64,000 nt of DNA from Tissierella praeacuta_A (GTDB taxonomy: Bacteria; Bacillota; Clostridia; Tissierellales; Tissierellaceae), in the NCBI RefSeq assembly GCF_040396155.1, contig NZ_JBEBOY010000002.1, positions 122,291 to 186,290 on the forward strand, read 5' to 3'. Of this stretch, positions 26,431 through 34,039 are shown piece by piece. Under the pieces are notes generated by a model. The model searched no databases, had not been told where the DNA came from, and worked only from the letters and a program-made list of their open reading frames with translations. The position numbers were made by a program, and so were the translations under genes. How positions within the stretch are numbered: the first letter of the stretch is position 1; the number at the start of each line of letters is the position of its first letter.

Positions 26431-27067
26431 AAGATAATTTTATTGTTGTTAATTGGGATCAAAGAGGTTCTGGCATGTCTTATTCATCTAATATTCCAAA
26501 AGAGTCTATGAATAGAGGACAGTTTATAGAAGATACAAAAGAACTTATTGATTATCTATGTGAAAAGTATGAAAAAGAAAAGATATATCTAGTGGGACAT
26601 TCTTGGGGAACAGAACTTGGTTTGTATGTAGTAGATAAATATCCAGAAAAAGTAGCTGCCTTTATAAGTGTTGGACAAGTTGTTAATGGAATAGAAAGTG
26701 AAGTGATTTCATATGATTATGTTCTAGGAATGGCTAATGAGAACAATGATAAAAAGGCCCTAGAAGACCTAATGAGAATAGGAGAGCCGCCTTATAAGAA
26801 TACTGTTAATGATATTGCAATACAGAGAAAATGGCTATCTGAATATGGAGGAGTGGAAAGAAAAGTAGATATGATTATAACACCCCCTCTGTGTTGATTG
26901 AAGAATACTATAATGAGATAATGGCACCTAAAAAAGAATTGATATGGTTTGAAGAATCAGCACATTTTCCAAATTTTGAGGAGTATGAAAAGTTTAATGA
27001 GCTAGTTATACGAATAAAAGATAATATTGAAAGTGAGGTTAATCATGGAAAATTCAAGCATAAGTAA
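26382..27067 (+). pseudogene. Alpha/beta-hydrolase (proline-iminopeptidase-like) pseudogene
   Basis: The first frame reads GYPQISFARKYEK, VVNWDQRGSGMS and GHSWGTELG (nucleophile elbow, Ser), typical of this hydrolase family. The expected N-terminal strands with HGGPG are missing. After KVDMI at about 26880 the frame shifts and roughly 80-100 residues are lost, then the other frame gives EEYYNEIMAPKKELIWFEES and AHFPNFEEYEKFN (catalytic His) to a stop at 27065-27067. It is inactive. Confidence 0.85.
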
Positions 27068-27611
27068 ATATACATTTGAATCCCCTAGATTAGGATTTAG
27101 AATGTGGCAAGAATCAGACAGAGAATTATTTGCTAAGATGAATGCTAGTAAGGAAGTAATGAGATACTTTCCAAAGACTTTAGATTCTAAAGAAACAGAT
27201 GATTTTCTTAATAGGGTACAAGAACATTTCAAGGAAAATGGTTATGGCTTATGGGCAGTAGAAATAAAAGATACTAAAGAATTTATAGGATTTATCGGAT
27301 TATTGACTGCAACTTTTGAATCAGATTTTACACCATGTGTTGAAATAGGATGGAGATTAGATAATAAATACTGGAATAAGGGGTATGCAACGGAAGGTGC
27401 AAAGGCATGTTTAGAGTATGGATTTAATAAATTGAATTTAGATACCATATATTCTTTTACAGCAGAGATAAACAAGCCGTCTGAAAATGTTATGAAGAAG
27501 ATAGGTCTAAAGAAGGTTGGAGAATTTGACCATCCAAAGGTGGAAGATAGTAGTCGGTTAAAACATCATGTTTTTTATAAGATAGATAAGAAAGAATATC
27601 AAAGAATTTAG
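27045..27611 (+). CDS. GNAT N-acetyltransferase (RimJ/RimL type)
   Basis: Protein of 188 residues. It starts ESPRLGFRMWQESD as in RimJ/RimL-type acetyltransferases, with the acetyl-CoA loop region VEIGWRLDNKYWNKGYATEG and a C-terminal NKPSENVMKKIGLKKVGEF. GAGG at 27034-27037 selects the ATG at 27045 over a TTG at 27027. It overlaps the tail of the hydrolase pseudogene by 23 bases. Substrate unknown (often ribosomal proteins or small amines). Confidence 0.85.
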   Translation: MENSSISKYTFESPRLGFRMWQESDRELFAKMNASKEVMRYFPKTLDSKETDDFLNRVQEHFKENGYGLWAVEIKDTKEFIGFIGLLTATFESDFTPCVEIGWRLDNKYWNKGYATEGAKACLEYGFNKLNLDTIYSFTAEINKPSENVMKKIGLKKVGEFDHPKVEDSSRLKHHVFYKIDKKEYQRI

Positions 27612-27643
27612 ATACAAAATTTATAATAAAGGGGAGAGGTTTT

Positions 27644-28294
27644 ATGGCAACATGGGGGGCGCATATTAGAATAGCTGAAACTATTCTAAATGCAGATAGG
27701 AGTTTAGATGAAAAATATTTTCTTGTAGGTAATGTAGGTCCAGATTGTGGTGAACCTAATGAGGATTGGAGTGAGTTTTTCCCTTCTAAATCAGTTAGTC
27801 ATTGGATTAATGAAGATGATGTTATTGAAGCAGAAAAATTTTACAATGAATATCTGAATAAAGAAATAGAAGATAACAAATTGTATTCATTCTTATTAGG
27901 TTATTATGTCCATTTATTAACGGATATTGAGTGGATAAACATAATAGATGAAAAGAAAAAAATAGATGGTGAATATAAGAAATTAGAGACAGATGAAAAA
28001 TTTATATGGACTATTAAGGAAGATTGGTATGACTTAGATCATCTATATTTTAGGAAAAACCCTAATTGTATATTCCATAGGATATTTAAAAACATAGAAT
28101 CATTCCCTAATTATCTAGATTATTATCCTGCTGGAGCAATAGAGAGACGATTAAGATATATTAGCGAATTTTATACTAAATATAGTGGTAATCCAGAAAG
28201 AGAATATATATACTTGACAGAAAAGGAAATGGATGATTTTGTAAGTAAAAAATCCGATTATATTATAGAATTGTTAAAAGGGAAAAGAAAATAG
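27644..28294 (+). CDS. Zinc-dependent phospholipase C family protein
   Basis: Protein of 216 residues. GAHIRIAETIL at the N-terminus, LVGNVGPDCG, and YYVHLLTDIEW (His in the metal-site helix) match the zinc-dependent phospholipase C/S1-P1-like helical fold. There is no signal peptide, so it is probably cytoplasmic, unlike clostridial alpha-toxin. GGGGAGAGG precedes the ATG. Ligand residues are conserved by eye, but activity is not certain. Confidence 0.72.
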   Translation: MATWGAHIRIAETILNADRSLDEKYFLVGNVGPDCGEPNEDWSEFFPSKSVSHWINEDDVIEAEKFYNEYLNKEIEDNKLYSFLLGYYVHLLTDIEWINIIDEKKKIDGEYKKLETDEKFIWTIKEDWYDLDHLYFRKNPNCIFHRIFKNIESFPNYLDYYPAGAIERRLRYISEFYTKYSGNPEREYIYLTEKEMDDFVSKKSDYIIELLKGKRK

Positions 28295-28310
28295 GAAATA
28301 ATTTTATAAA

Positions 28311-28355
28311 CCTCTTATTGAATTTTAAATTTTGAATCAGTGAGAGGCTATTTTT
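28311..28355 (+). terminator. Probable terminator after the phospholipase C-like gene
   Basis: CCTCTTATTGA pairs with TCAGTGAGAGG through two G-U pairs, then CTATTTTTATG. Confidence 0.5.
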
Positions 28356-28444
28356 ATGCTGTAAGAGATTGTATAAAAAGAAGGTATTTAGTAAACTTTG
28401 TAGAATAAGTATATAATGTAGATTGTTGAGGAGGAATTTATAAT

Positions 28445-28822
28445 ATGAATGAAAGGATAATTGAAAAATTTTGGACTTTAATGAGTGATGGAATGTTTGA
28501 TGAAGTAGGAGAGTTAATGCAAGAAGATGCTAATGTAAGACTACCAAATACTAGAGAATTTTTCAGAGGTAGAGATAAATATATTAACTTTAATAAAAAG
28601 TACCCAGGGTGTTGGATAATAACCGTAGATAAAATTTTCTCTAAAGATGAGATAGTTATTTCTGCTGTAAAAGTAGAATCAGAGGATAAATCAAGCAGCT
28701 TTTATGCTACTTCTTTTTTTACTATTAAAGATAATTTAATTAGTGAGATTGCAGAATATTGGGGTGATAATGGAGAGCCGCCACAGTGGAGAATTGAAGA
28801 ATCACTATCAGAAAGATATTAA
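28445..28822 (+). CDS. SnoaL/NTF2-like protein
   Basis: Protein of 125 residues with the NTF2-like cone fold pattern: an N-terminal helix with KFWTLMSDG, then LMQEDANVRLPNTREFFRGR, and a C-terminal sheet ending LISEIAEYWGDNGEPPQWR. The motif EIAEYWGDNGEPPQWR is typical of the polyketide-cyclase-like SnoaL group in Firmicutes. GAGGAGG precedes the ATG. Cytoplasmic; the ligand is unknown. Confidence 0.8.
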   Translation: MNERIIEKFWTLMSDGMFDEVGELMQEDANVRLPNTREFFRGRDKYINFNKKYPGCWIITVDKIFSKDEIVISAVKVESEDKSSSFYATSFFTIKDNLISEIAEYWGDNGEPPQWRIEESLSERY

Positions 28823-29053
28823 TTATATTTAAAGAAGAGTAATAAGTAATTAATTTAATTAAAATGTGATAATTTCAGTACTCTCATTATATATGGATTT
28901 ACATAAATTAATACAAAGAATTCTCTGTTTATTAGAGTTTATATAAATGAAATTTTTAAAGAAAATAGAAATTGGATAAATAAATGATAAAGGTGTAAAA
29001 TATGTATTAATTAATATAAAGGATGATTTTGACAGAGCTTAGGAGGTAAAGGT

Positions 29054-29464
29054 TTGGAAAACAATATGATTGTTATTGTTAAAGGAATAATTCTGTATAA
29101 TGATAGAGTTTTAATTGTAAAACGTGATGCTAATGAACACATTGGAGCAGGTAATTGGGAGTTTGTTGGAGGAAAAGTTGAATTTGGAGAAGAATTAGAA
29201 GAAGCATTATATAGGGAAGTAAGAGAAGAAGTTAGATTAGATATTTCCATAGATAGGCTTCTCTATGCTACTACTTTTAAAACCAATCCTGAAAAGCAGG
29301 GAGTTATACTTGTATATAGATGCTATGCAAAAGATGATAAAATTAAACTTTCAGAAGAACATAGTAACTATAAATGGGTATTTGAAGAGGAGTTAAGAGA
29401 ACTAATATTTGAAGACATTTTGGATGATATGGATAAGTACAATATTTTTCCATTAATATTTTAA
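29054..29464 (+). CDS. NUDIX hydrolase (MutT-like)
   Basis: Protein of 136 residues with a complete Nudix box, GGKVEFGEELEEAL then REVREEVRL. The N-terminus NMIVIVKGIILYNDRVLIVKR is typical of MutT-like nucleotide-pool enzymes. GGAGG favours the TTG at 29054, although an ATG at 29066 is possible. It precedes the purine operon leader but has its own ribosome-binding site and opposite regulation is not evident. Confidence 0.82.
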   Translation: MENNMIVIVKGIILYNDRVLIVKRDANEHIGAGNWEFVGGKVEFGEELEEALYREVREEVRLDISIDRLLYATTFKTNPEKQGVILVYRCYAKDDKIKLSEEHSNYKWVFEEELRELIFEDILDDMDKYNIFPLIF

Positions 29465-29550
29465 AATAGAAGAATTTAAGTCATTGTAATGGAATAAAGA
29501 AGATTATGAAAAATAGTTTGATAAATATCAATTTTATTTTAAAACAATTC

Positions 29551-29579
29551 TTGACATATATAAACCATACTGTTAATAT
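29551..29579 (+). promoter_or_regulatory. Promoter of the purine operon
   Basis: TTGACA at 29551-29556, a 17-base spacer and TAATAT at 29574-29579. Transcription should start near 29586 and include the riboswitch leader. Confidence 0.85.
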
Positions 29580-29604
29580 GTAAGTGTAATAAATAATAAA
29601 TACG

Positions 29605-29676
29605 TTGCTCATATAGGTTCCATAATATGGTTGGGACGTTTCTACAAATGACCGAGAATCATTTAGCTATGAGCGA
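29605..29676 (+). promoter_or_regulatory. Guanine riboswitch aptamer (first half of tandem)
   Basis: P1 is GCTCATA (29607-29613) with TATGAGC (29668-29674). P2 is GTTCC with GGGAC, its loop holding AATATGG. J2/3 is the invariant GTTTCTACA. P3 is AAATGA and TCATTT around CCGAGAA (loop-loop contact with the GG of L2). The base before the 3' P1 strand is C (29667), the C74 position that selects guanine over adenine. J1/2 reads TAGG rather than the usual TAAT, a deviation near the binding core. Guanine binding should promote termination, shutting the operon off. Confidence 0.82.
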
Positions 29677-29677
29677 A

Positions 29678-29770
29678 AGTGTACCTAGGGTTCCGAAGAT
29701 TTTATCTTGCTGGACCAAGCGGTACAGATACTCTAAAAGGTATTACACCGAAGGGATAAAAGCCCAGTCG
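29678..29770 (+). promoter_or_regulatory. PRPP riboswitch aptamer (ykkC-2b class, second half of tandem)
   Basis: Sequence landmarks of the ykkC class are present in order: CTAGGGTTCCG (29685-29695), CTGGACCAAGCGGTAC (29710-29725), then ACACCG and GGGATAAAAGCCC (29745-29765). A purine biosynthesis operon downstream points to the PRPP-binding subtype (2b) rather than guanidine or ppGpp. The 3' end of the aptamer (AAGCCC) is also the 5' strand of the terminator, so PRPP binding should prevent termination and switch the operon on. Subtype is inferred from context and the AAGCGG element. Confidence 0.8.
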
Positions 29771-29816
29771 GGTAGGTTTCGCTTTGCCTACCCGGCTGGG
29801 CTTAATTTAATTTTTT
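29760..29816 (+). terminator. Riboswitch-controlled terminator before purL
   Basis: A strong 17-pair stem: AAGCCCAGTCGGGTAGG (29760-29776) with CCTACCCGGCTGGGCTT (29787-29803), including one mismatch-free GC core and a G-U. An AATTTAATTTTTT tail follows. The 5' strand overlaps the PRPP aptamer. Confidence 0.9.
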
Positions 29817-29830
29817 GAGGAGGGTTAAAT

Positions 29831-32800
29831 TTGGAATTTAAAAGAATTTTTATCGAAAAGAAAGAAGAGTTTAACACTGAAGGACAGTTATTATTGAAAG
29901 ATTTTAGAGATTATTTAGGAGTGAAAAATTTAAAAGCGGTAAGGACAGTTAATGTATATGATTTAATTAATGTGACAGAAGGAGAAAAGGAAGTAATAGT
30001 CAAAGAAATACTCTTTGAAGAAATCCTAGATAATAAATATGAAAATAACCTTCCAATTAAAGCAAATGAAAGATTATTTAGAGTTGAATATCTAAAAGGT
30101 CAGTACAATCAAAGAGAAGACTCTACAAATCAAATGATTAGAATGTTAACAAAAAATGAAGATATAATAGTGCAAAATTCAAAGATAATAATACTAGAAA
30201 ACATAACAGAAGAAGAATTGAATAAAATAAAAAGATATTATATGAATCCAGTAGAGATGAAAGAGGTTTCCGTTGATAGCTTTAAATTTGAAAGTGAAGA
30301 AGAAACCACAAAAGATATTGAAATAATAGATGGATTTATAGATATGAATCCATCCGATATAAAGTTTTTTAAATCAAAATATGGAATTGGAATGGATATA
30401 GAAGATATCTTATTCTGCCAGAAACATTTTAAAGAAGAAGATAGAAATCCAACTATTACAGAGTTGAAATTAATAGATACCTATTGGTCAGATCACTGTA
30501 GACATACTACATTTATGACAGAAATTACAGACATATCTATGGAAGAAGGAAAGTATAAAGAAGTATTTCAAAATGCATTAAATGAATATATAAAATCTAA
30601 AGAATTTGTTTATGAGAATAAAGAAAGACCAATTTGTTTAATGGATTTGGCTACTATCAATATGAAAGAAACAAAGAAAAAAGGTTTACTAGATGATAAG
30701 GAAGAATCAGATGAAGTTAATGCTGCTAGCATTGAAATAGATGTAGATGTGAACGGAGTAAATGAAAAATGGTTATTGATGTTTAAAAACGAAACTCATA
30801 ATCATCCTACAGAGATAGAACCTTTTGGTGGTGCATCTACTTGTTTAGGTGGAGCCATAAGAGACCCATTATCAGGAAGAGCATATGTATATCAAGCCAT
30901 GAGGATTACAGGTTCCGCAGATCCAAGATCTAAATATGAGGATACTTTACCTGGAAAATTACCGCAAAGAAAGATTACACAAACAGCTAAGGCTGGATAT
31001 AGTTCTTATGGATATCAAATAGGTGCGGCAACAGGATATGTTAAGGAAATATATGACAAAGGTTATATGGCTAAGAGAATGGAATTAGGTGCATTAGTTG
31101 CAGCAGCACCAAAGAATGCTGTATTTAGAGGAAATTCTGAGCCAGGAGATTTGATTGTTTTAGTAGGGGGAAAGACTGGTAGAGATGGATTAGGTGGAGC
31201 TGTTGGTTCTTCTAAGGAACATACTGAAGAATCTTTACACACATCTGGTGCAGAGGTACAAAAAGGAAATCCTCCTATAGAGAGAAAGATAGTTCGTCTA
31301 TTTAGAAATGAAGAAGTATCTAAGATGATTAAAAAATGTAATGATTTTGGTGCTGGAGGAGTTTCAGTAGCTATAGGTGAATTAGCAGATGGACTTTTCA
31401 TTGAATTAGATAAAGTGCCACTAAAATATCTTGGACTTGATGGTACAGAGATTGCATTATCTGAATCTCAAGAAAGAATGGCTGTAGTTATAGCACCAGA
31501 AAATCTAGAAAAATTTAAGTCCTTTGTAAAAGAAGAAGATGTAGAGGGCACAGTAGTTGCTAAGGTTACAGAGGAGAAAGTTCTCAAAATGGTTTGGAGA
31601 GGAAAGACTATAGTAAATATTAAGAGAGATTTCCTAGATACAAACGGTATAAGAAAGAAAAATAAAGTTAATATAGAACACCCTATGGAAGAACTATATT
31701 TAAATAAAATCCCATCCCATATAGAAGGAAAGAATATTAAAGAAGCGTTTATAGAAAACGTAAAGGATTTAAATATTTGCAGTCAAAAAGGTTTAGTAGA
31801 AGGCTTCGACCATACTGTAGGAGCAAGCACAGTGTTGATGCCTTTGGGTGGTAAATATGGACTTACTCCGGCAGAGGGAATGGCAGCAAAGCTTCCTGTA
31901 TTAGAAGGAGAAACAAATACTTGCTCTTTAATGAGTTATGGTTATGAGCCAAAGATTTCAAAATGGAGCCCATTCCATGGTGGATATTATGCTGTTATAG
32001 AATCTGTTGCTAAGATTGTAGCCATGGGTGGAGATTACAAAAAGATAAGATTAACTTTCCAAGAATATTTTGAAAGAATTGGTAATGATCCAACTAAATG
32101 GGGAAAACCATTTTCTGCATTACTTGGTGCATTTCTAGTACAAAAAGAATTAGATACTCCAAGTATTGGAGGAAAGGATAGTATGAGTGGTACATTTGAA
32201 GATATTCATGTTCCACCAACTTTAGTTAGTTTTGCAGTGACTACAGATAAAGTAAAAAATATTATTTCACCAGAATTTAAAAAAGCTGGTTCAACTGTGG
32301 CATTAGTTAAGTTGGATATAGATGAAAATGGTATGGTTGATTTTAATCAATTAAAATCAAATTATTCTACAATTAAGGAACTAATAAATAAAGGTCAAAT
32401 AATTTCAGCTTCCACAGTTAAATTTGGTGGTATTGGAAGATCTATTGCAGAAATGACCATAGGCAATAAAATAGGATTTAAGTTTAATGAAATAAATAAA
32501 GATGAATTATTTAAACCATTATATGGCTCCATAGTAGTTGAGTTAAAGGATATAGAAACATTAGAGAATGCTGATTATAGAATCCTTGGAACTACCATAG
32601 AAGAAAAATATATTGAAATAGATAAAGAAATCATCCAACTAGATTCTTTAATTAAATCCTTTGAGGAACCATTGAATGAAGTATTCCCAGTATATAAAGA
32701 TGAAGAGTCCATAGAAAGTATGGTTTATAGTAAAGGAAATATAGTTACAAGAAAAGCTAATATAGTAAAACCAAAGGTTTTAATACCAATATTTACGGGA

Positions 32801-33517
32801 ACTCATGGAGAATATGATATGACCCGTTGCTTTGAAGAAATTGGAGGCAAAGTAGATACATTTGTATTTAAAACTTTATCTATAAAAGACATGGAAGAAT
32901 CATATAAGGAGCTAGCAAGAATAATTAAGGATTATCAAATAATAGGATTGCCAAATGGCTCGTTACTAGGAGATGAACCAGAGACTGGCGGAAAATTGAT
33001 GAAACTAATATTAAGTAATCCTTATATAAAGGAAGAAATAAATAATCATTTATATAAAAGAGATGGGTTAATACTTGGTGTAGGTGCTGGTTTCTTGGGA
33101 TTGATGAAATTAGGTTTAATGGAAAATGATTCGGATAATAATGGATTAAATATTATTTACAATAAGAGTGGTCAGTTTGCTTCAACTTTAACTAATATAA
33201 GAGTTAGTTCAAATCTATCACCTTGGTTTAGCGAAATGAAAGTAGGAGATATATATACTGTTCCAGTAGCTACAAAGGAAGGAAGAGTAGTAGGAGAAAA
33301 TGTAGATGAATTAATAGCTAAGGGACAAGTTTCAACTCAATTTGCAGATGAAAATCCAACTGGGGCTATATATGGTATAGAATCTATAACTAGTCCTGAT
33401 GGAAGGATACTAGGTACTATTTCCTCCATAGATAGAATTGGAAATGGATTATATAAGAATTCAGAAATATTAGGAAAACATAAGATTTTTGAATCAGGTA
33501 TAAAATATTTTAGATAG
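29831..33517 (+). CDS. purL: Phosphoribosylformylglycinamidine synthase PurL, with inactive glutaminase domain
   Basis: Single-chain FGAM synthase of 1228 residues (the long Firmicute form; about 1250 is usual). It converts FGAR plus ATP and an amide nitrogen to FGAM. The synthase part is intact: WSDHCRHTTF, FKNETHNHPTEIEPFGGAST, GGKTGRDGLGGA. The C-terminal class I glutaminase domain (from about 980) has lost its triad. The Cys of GICNGF is Gly1085 (GVGAGF), and His and Glu of the GHSER motif are Ser1199 and Asp1201 (ISSIDR). The oxyanion loop PGGFSGGDEP is LPNGSLLGDEP. The enzyme should work only with free ammonia or a separate glutaminase. TTG start behind GAGGAGGG. First gene of the operon. 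Confidence 0.92.
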   Translation: MEFKRIFIEKKEEFNTEGQLLLKDFRDYLGVKNLKAVRTVNVYDLINVTEGEKEVIVKEILFEEILDNKYENNLPIKANERLFRVEYLKGQYNQREDSTNQMIRMLTKNEDIIVQNSKIIILENITEEELNKIKRYYMNPVEMKEVSVDSFKFESEEETTKDIEIIDGFIDMNPSDIKFFKSKYGIGMDIEDILFCQKHFKEEDRNPTITELKLIDTYWSDHCRHTTFMTEITDISMEEGKYKEVFQNALNEYIKSKEFVYENKERPICLMDLATINMKETKKKGLLDDKEESDEVNAASIEIDVDVNGVNEKWLLMFKNETHNHPTEIEPFGGASTCLGGAIRDPLSGRAYVYQAMRITGSADPRSKYEDTLPGKLPQRKITQTAKAGYSSYGYQIGAATGYVKEIYDKGYMAKRMELGALVAAAPKNAVFRGNSEPGDLIVLVGGKTGRDGLGGAVGSSKEHTEESLHTSGAEVQKGNPPIERKIVRLFRNEEVSKMIKKCNDFGAGGVSVAIGELADGLFIELDKVPLKYLGLDGTEIALSESQERMAVVIAPENLEKFKSFVKEEDVEGTVVAKVTEEKVLKMVWRGKTIVNIKRDFLDTNGIRKKNKVNIEHPMEELYLNKIPSHIEGKNIKEAFIENVKDLNICSQKGLVEGFDHTVGASTVLMPLGGKYGLTPAEGMAAKLPVLEGETNTCSLMSYGYEPKISKWSPFHGGYYAVIESVAKIVAMGGDYKKIRLTFQEYFERIGNDPTKWGKPFSALLGAFLVQKELDTPSIGGKDSMSGTFEDIHVPPTLVSFAVTTDKVKNIISPEFKKAGSTVALVKLDIDENGMVDFNQLKSNYSTIKELINKGQIISASTVKFGGIGRSIAEMTIGNKIGFKFNEINKDELFKPLYGSIVVELKDIETLENADYRILGTTIEEKYIEIDKEIIQLDSLIKSFEEPLNEVFPVYKDEESIESMVYSKGNIVTRKANIVKPKVLIPIFTGTHGEYDMTRCFEEIGGKVDTFVFKTLSIKDMEESYKELARIIKDYQIIGLPNGSLLGDEPETGGKLMKLILSNPYIKEEINNHLYKRDGLILGVGAGFLGLMKLGLMENDSDNNGLNIIYNKSGQFASTLTNIRVSSNLSPWFSEMKVGDIYTVPVATKEGRVVGENVDELIAKGQVSTQFADENPTGAIYGIESITSPDGRILGTISSIDRIGNGLYKNSEILGKHKIFESGIKYFR

Positions 33518-33528
33518 GAGAATAGAGG

Positions 33529-34020
33529 ATGAAAGTTAGTATATTAATGGGAAGTATATCAGATAAACCTATAGCGGAAAAGGTAATAAAGATTTTTGAT
33601 AAATTTGGAGTGGAATATGAGTTAAAAGTAATATCTGCCCATAGAACTCCGTATAAGGCTATTGAATTTGCTGAAAATGCTGAAAAAAACAATACAGAAG
33701 TTATTATAGCCATAGCTGGAAAGGCAGCCCATTTGGCTGGAGTATTAGCAGGAGTAACCCCTCTTCCTGTAATAGGAATTCCTGCTAAATCCTCCACTAT
33801 GGACGGATTAGATTCACTTCTTTCTGTAGTACAAATGCCAAAGGGTGTTCCAGTAGCTACAGTAGCCATAGATGGTGGAGAAAATGGAGGACTCCTAGCA
33901 GTTCAGATGCTTTCTATAAAGTATCCTGAGCTAAGAGAAAAATTTAAGGAATACAAAAAAGAGATGGCAACGGAAGTCGAGCAAATAAATTTGAGTTGCG
34001 AAACTGCGAGTAGAAACTAA
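33529..34020 (+). CDS. purE: N5-carboxyaminoimidazole ribonucleotide mutase PurE
   Basis: Protein of 163 residues. PurE makes CAIR, the sixth intermediate. The motifs MGSISDKPI, SAHRTP (catalytic His) and IAGKAAHLAGVLAG are present, as is GLDSLLSVVQMPKGVPVATV. It is class I-like. No purK is in the window, so how N5-CAIR is made is unseen. AGGAG precedes the ATG. It lies 11 bases after purL. The C-terminal 20 residues are an extra polar tail. Confidence 0.9.
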   Translation: MKVSILMGSISDKPIAEKVIKIFDKFGVEYELKVISAHRTPYKAIEFAENAEKNNTEVIIAIAGKAAHLAGVLAGVTPLPVIGIPAKSSTMDGLDSLLSVVQMPKGVPVATVAIDGGENGGLLAVQMLSIKYPELREKFKEYKKEMATEVEQINLSCETASRN

Positions 34021-34039
34021 CTAGAGAGAAGGTGCAATC

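Noticed and set aside
29627..29818. Open frame of 63 codons upstream of purL
   Set aside because: It lies entirely within the riboswitch aptamers and terminator, and its codons follow RNA structure rather than protein pattern.
31063..31401. Minus-strand open frame of 112 codons inside purL
   Set aside because: Antisense shadow of a conserved coding region, with no ribosome-binding site or family motif. The same applies to similar minus-strand frames inside other genes.
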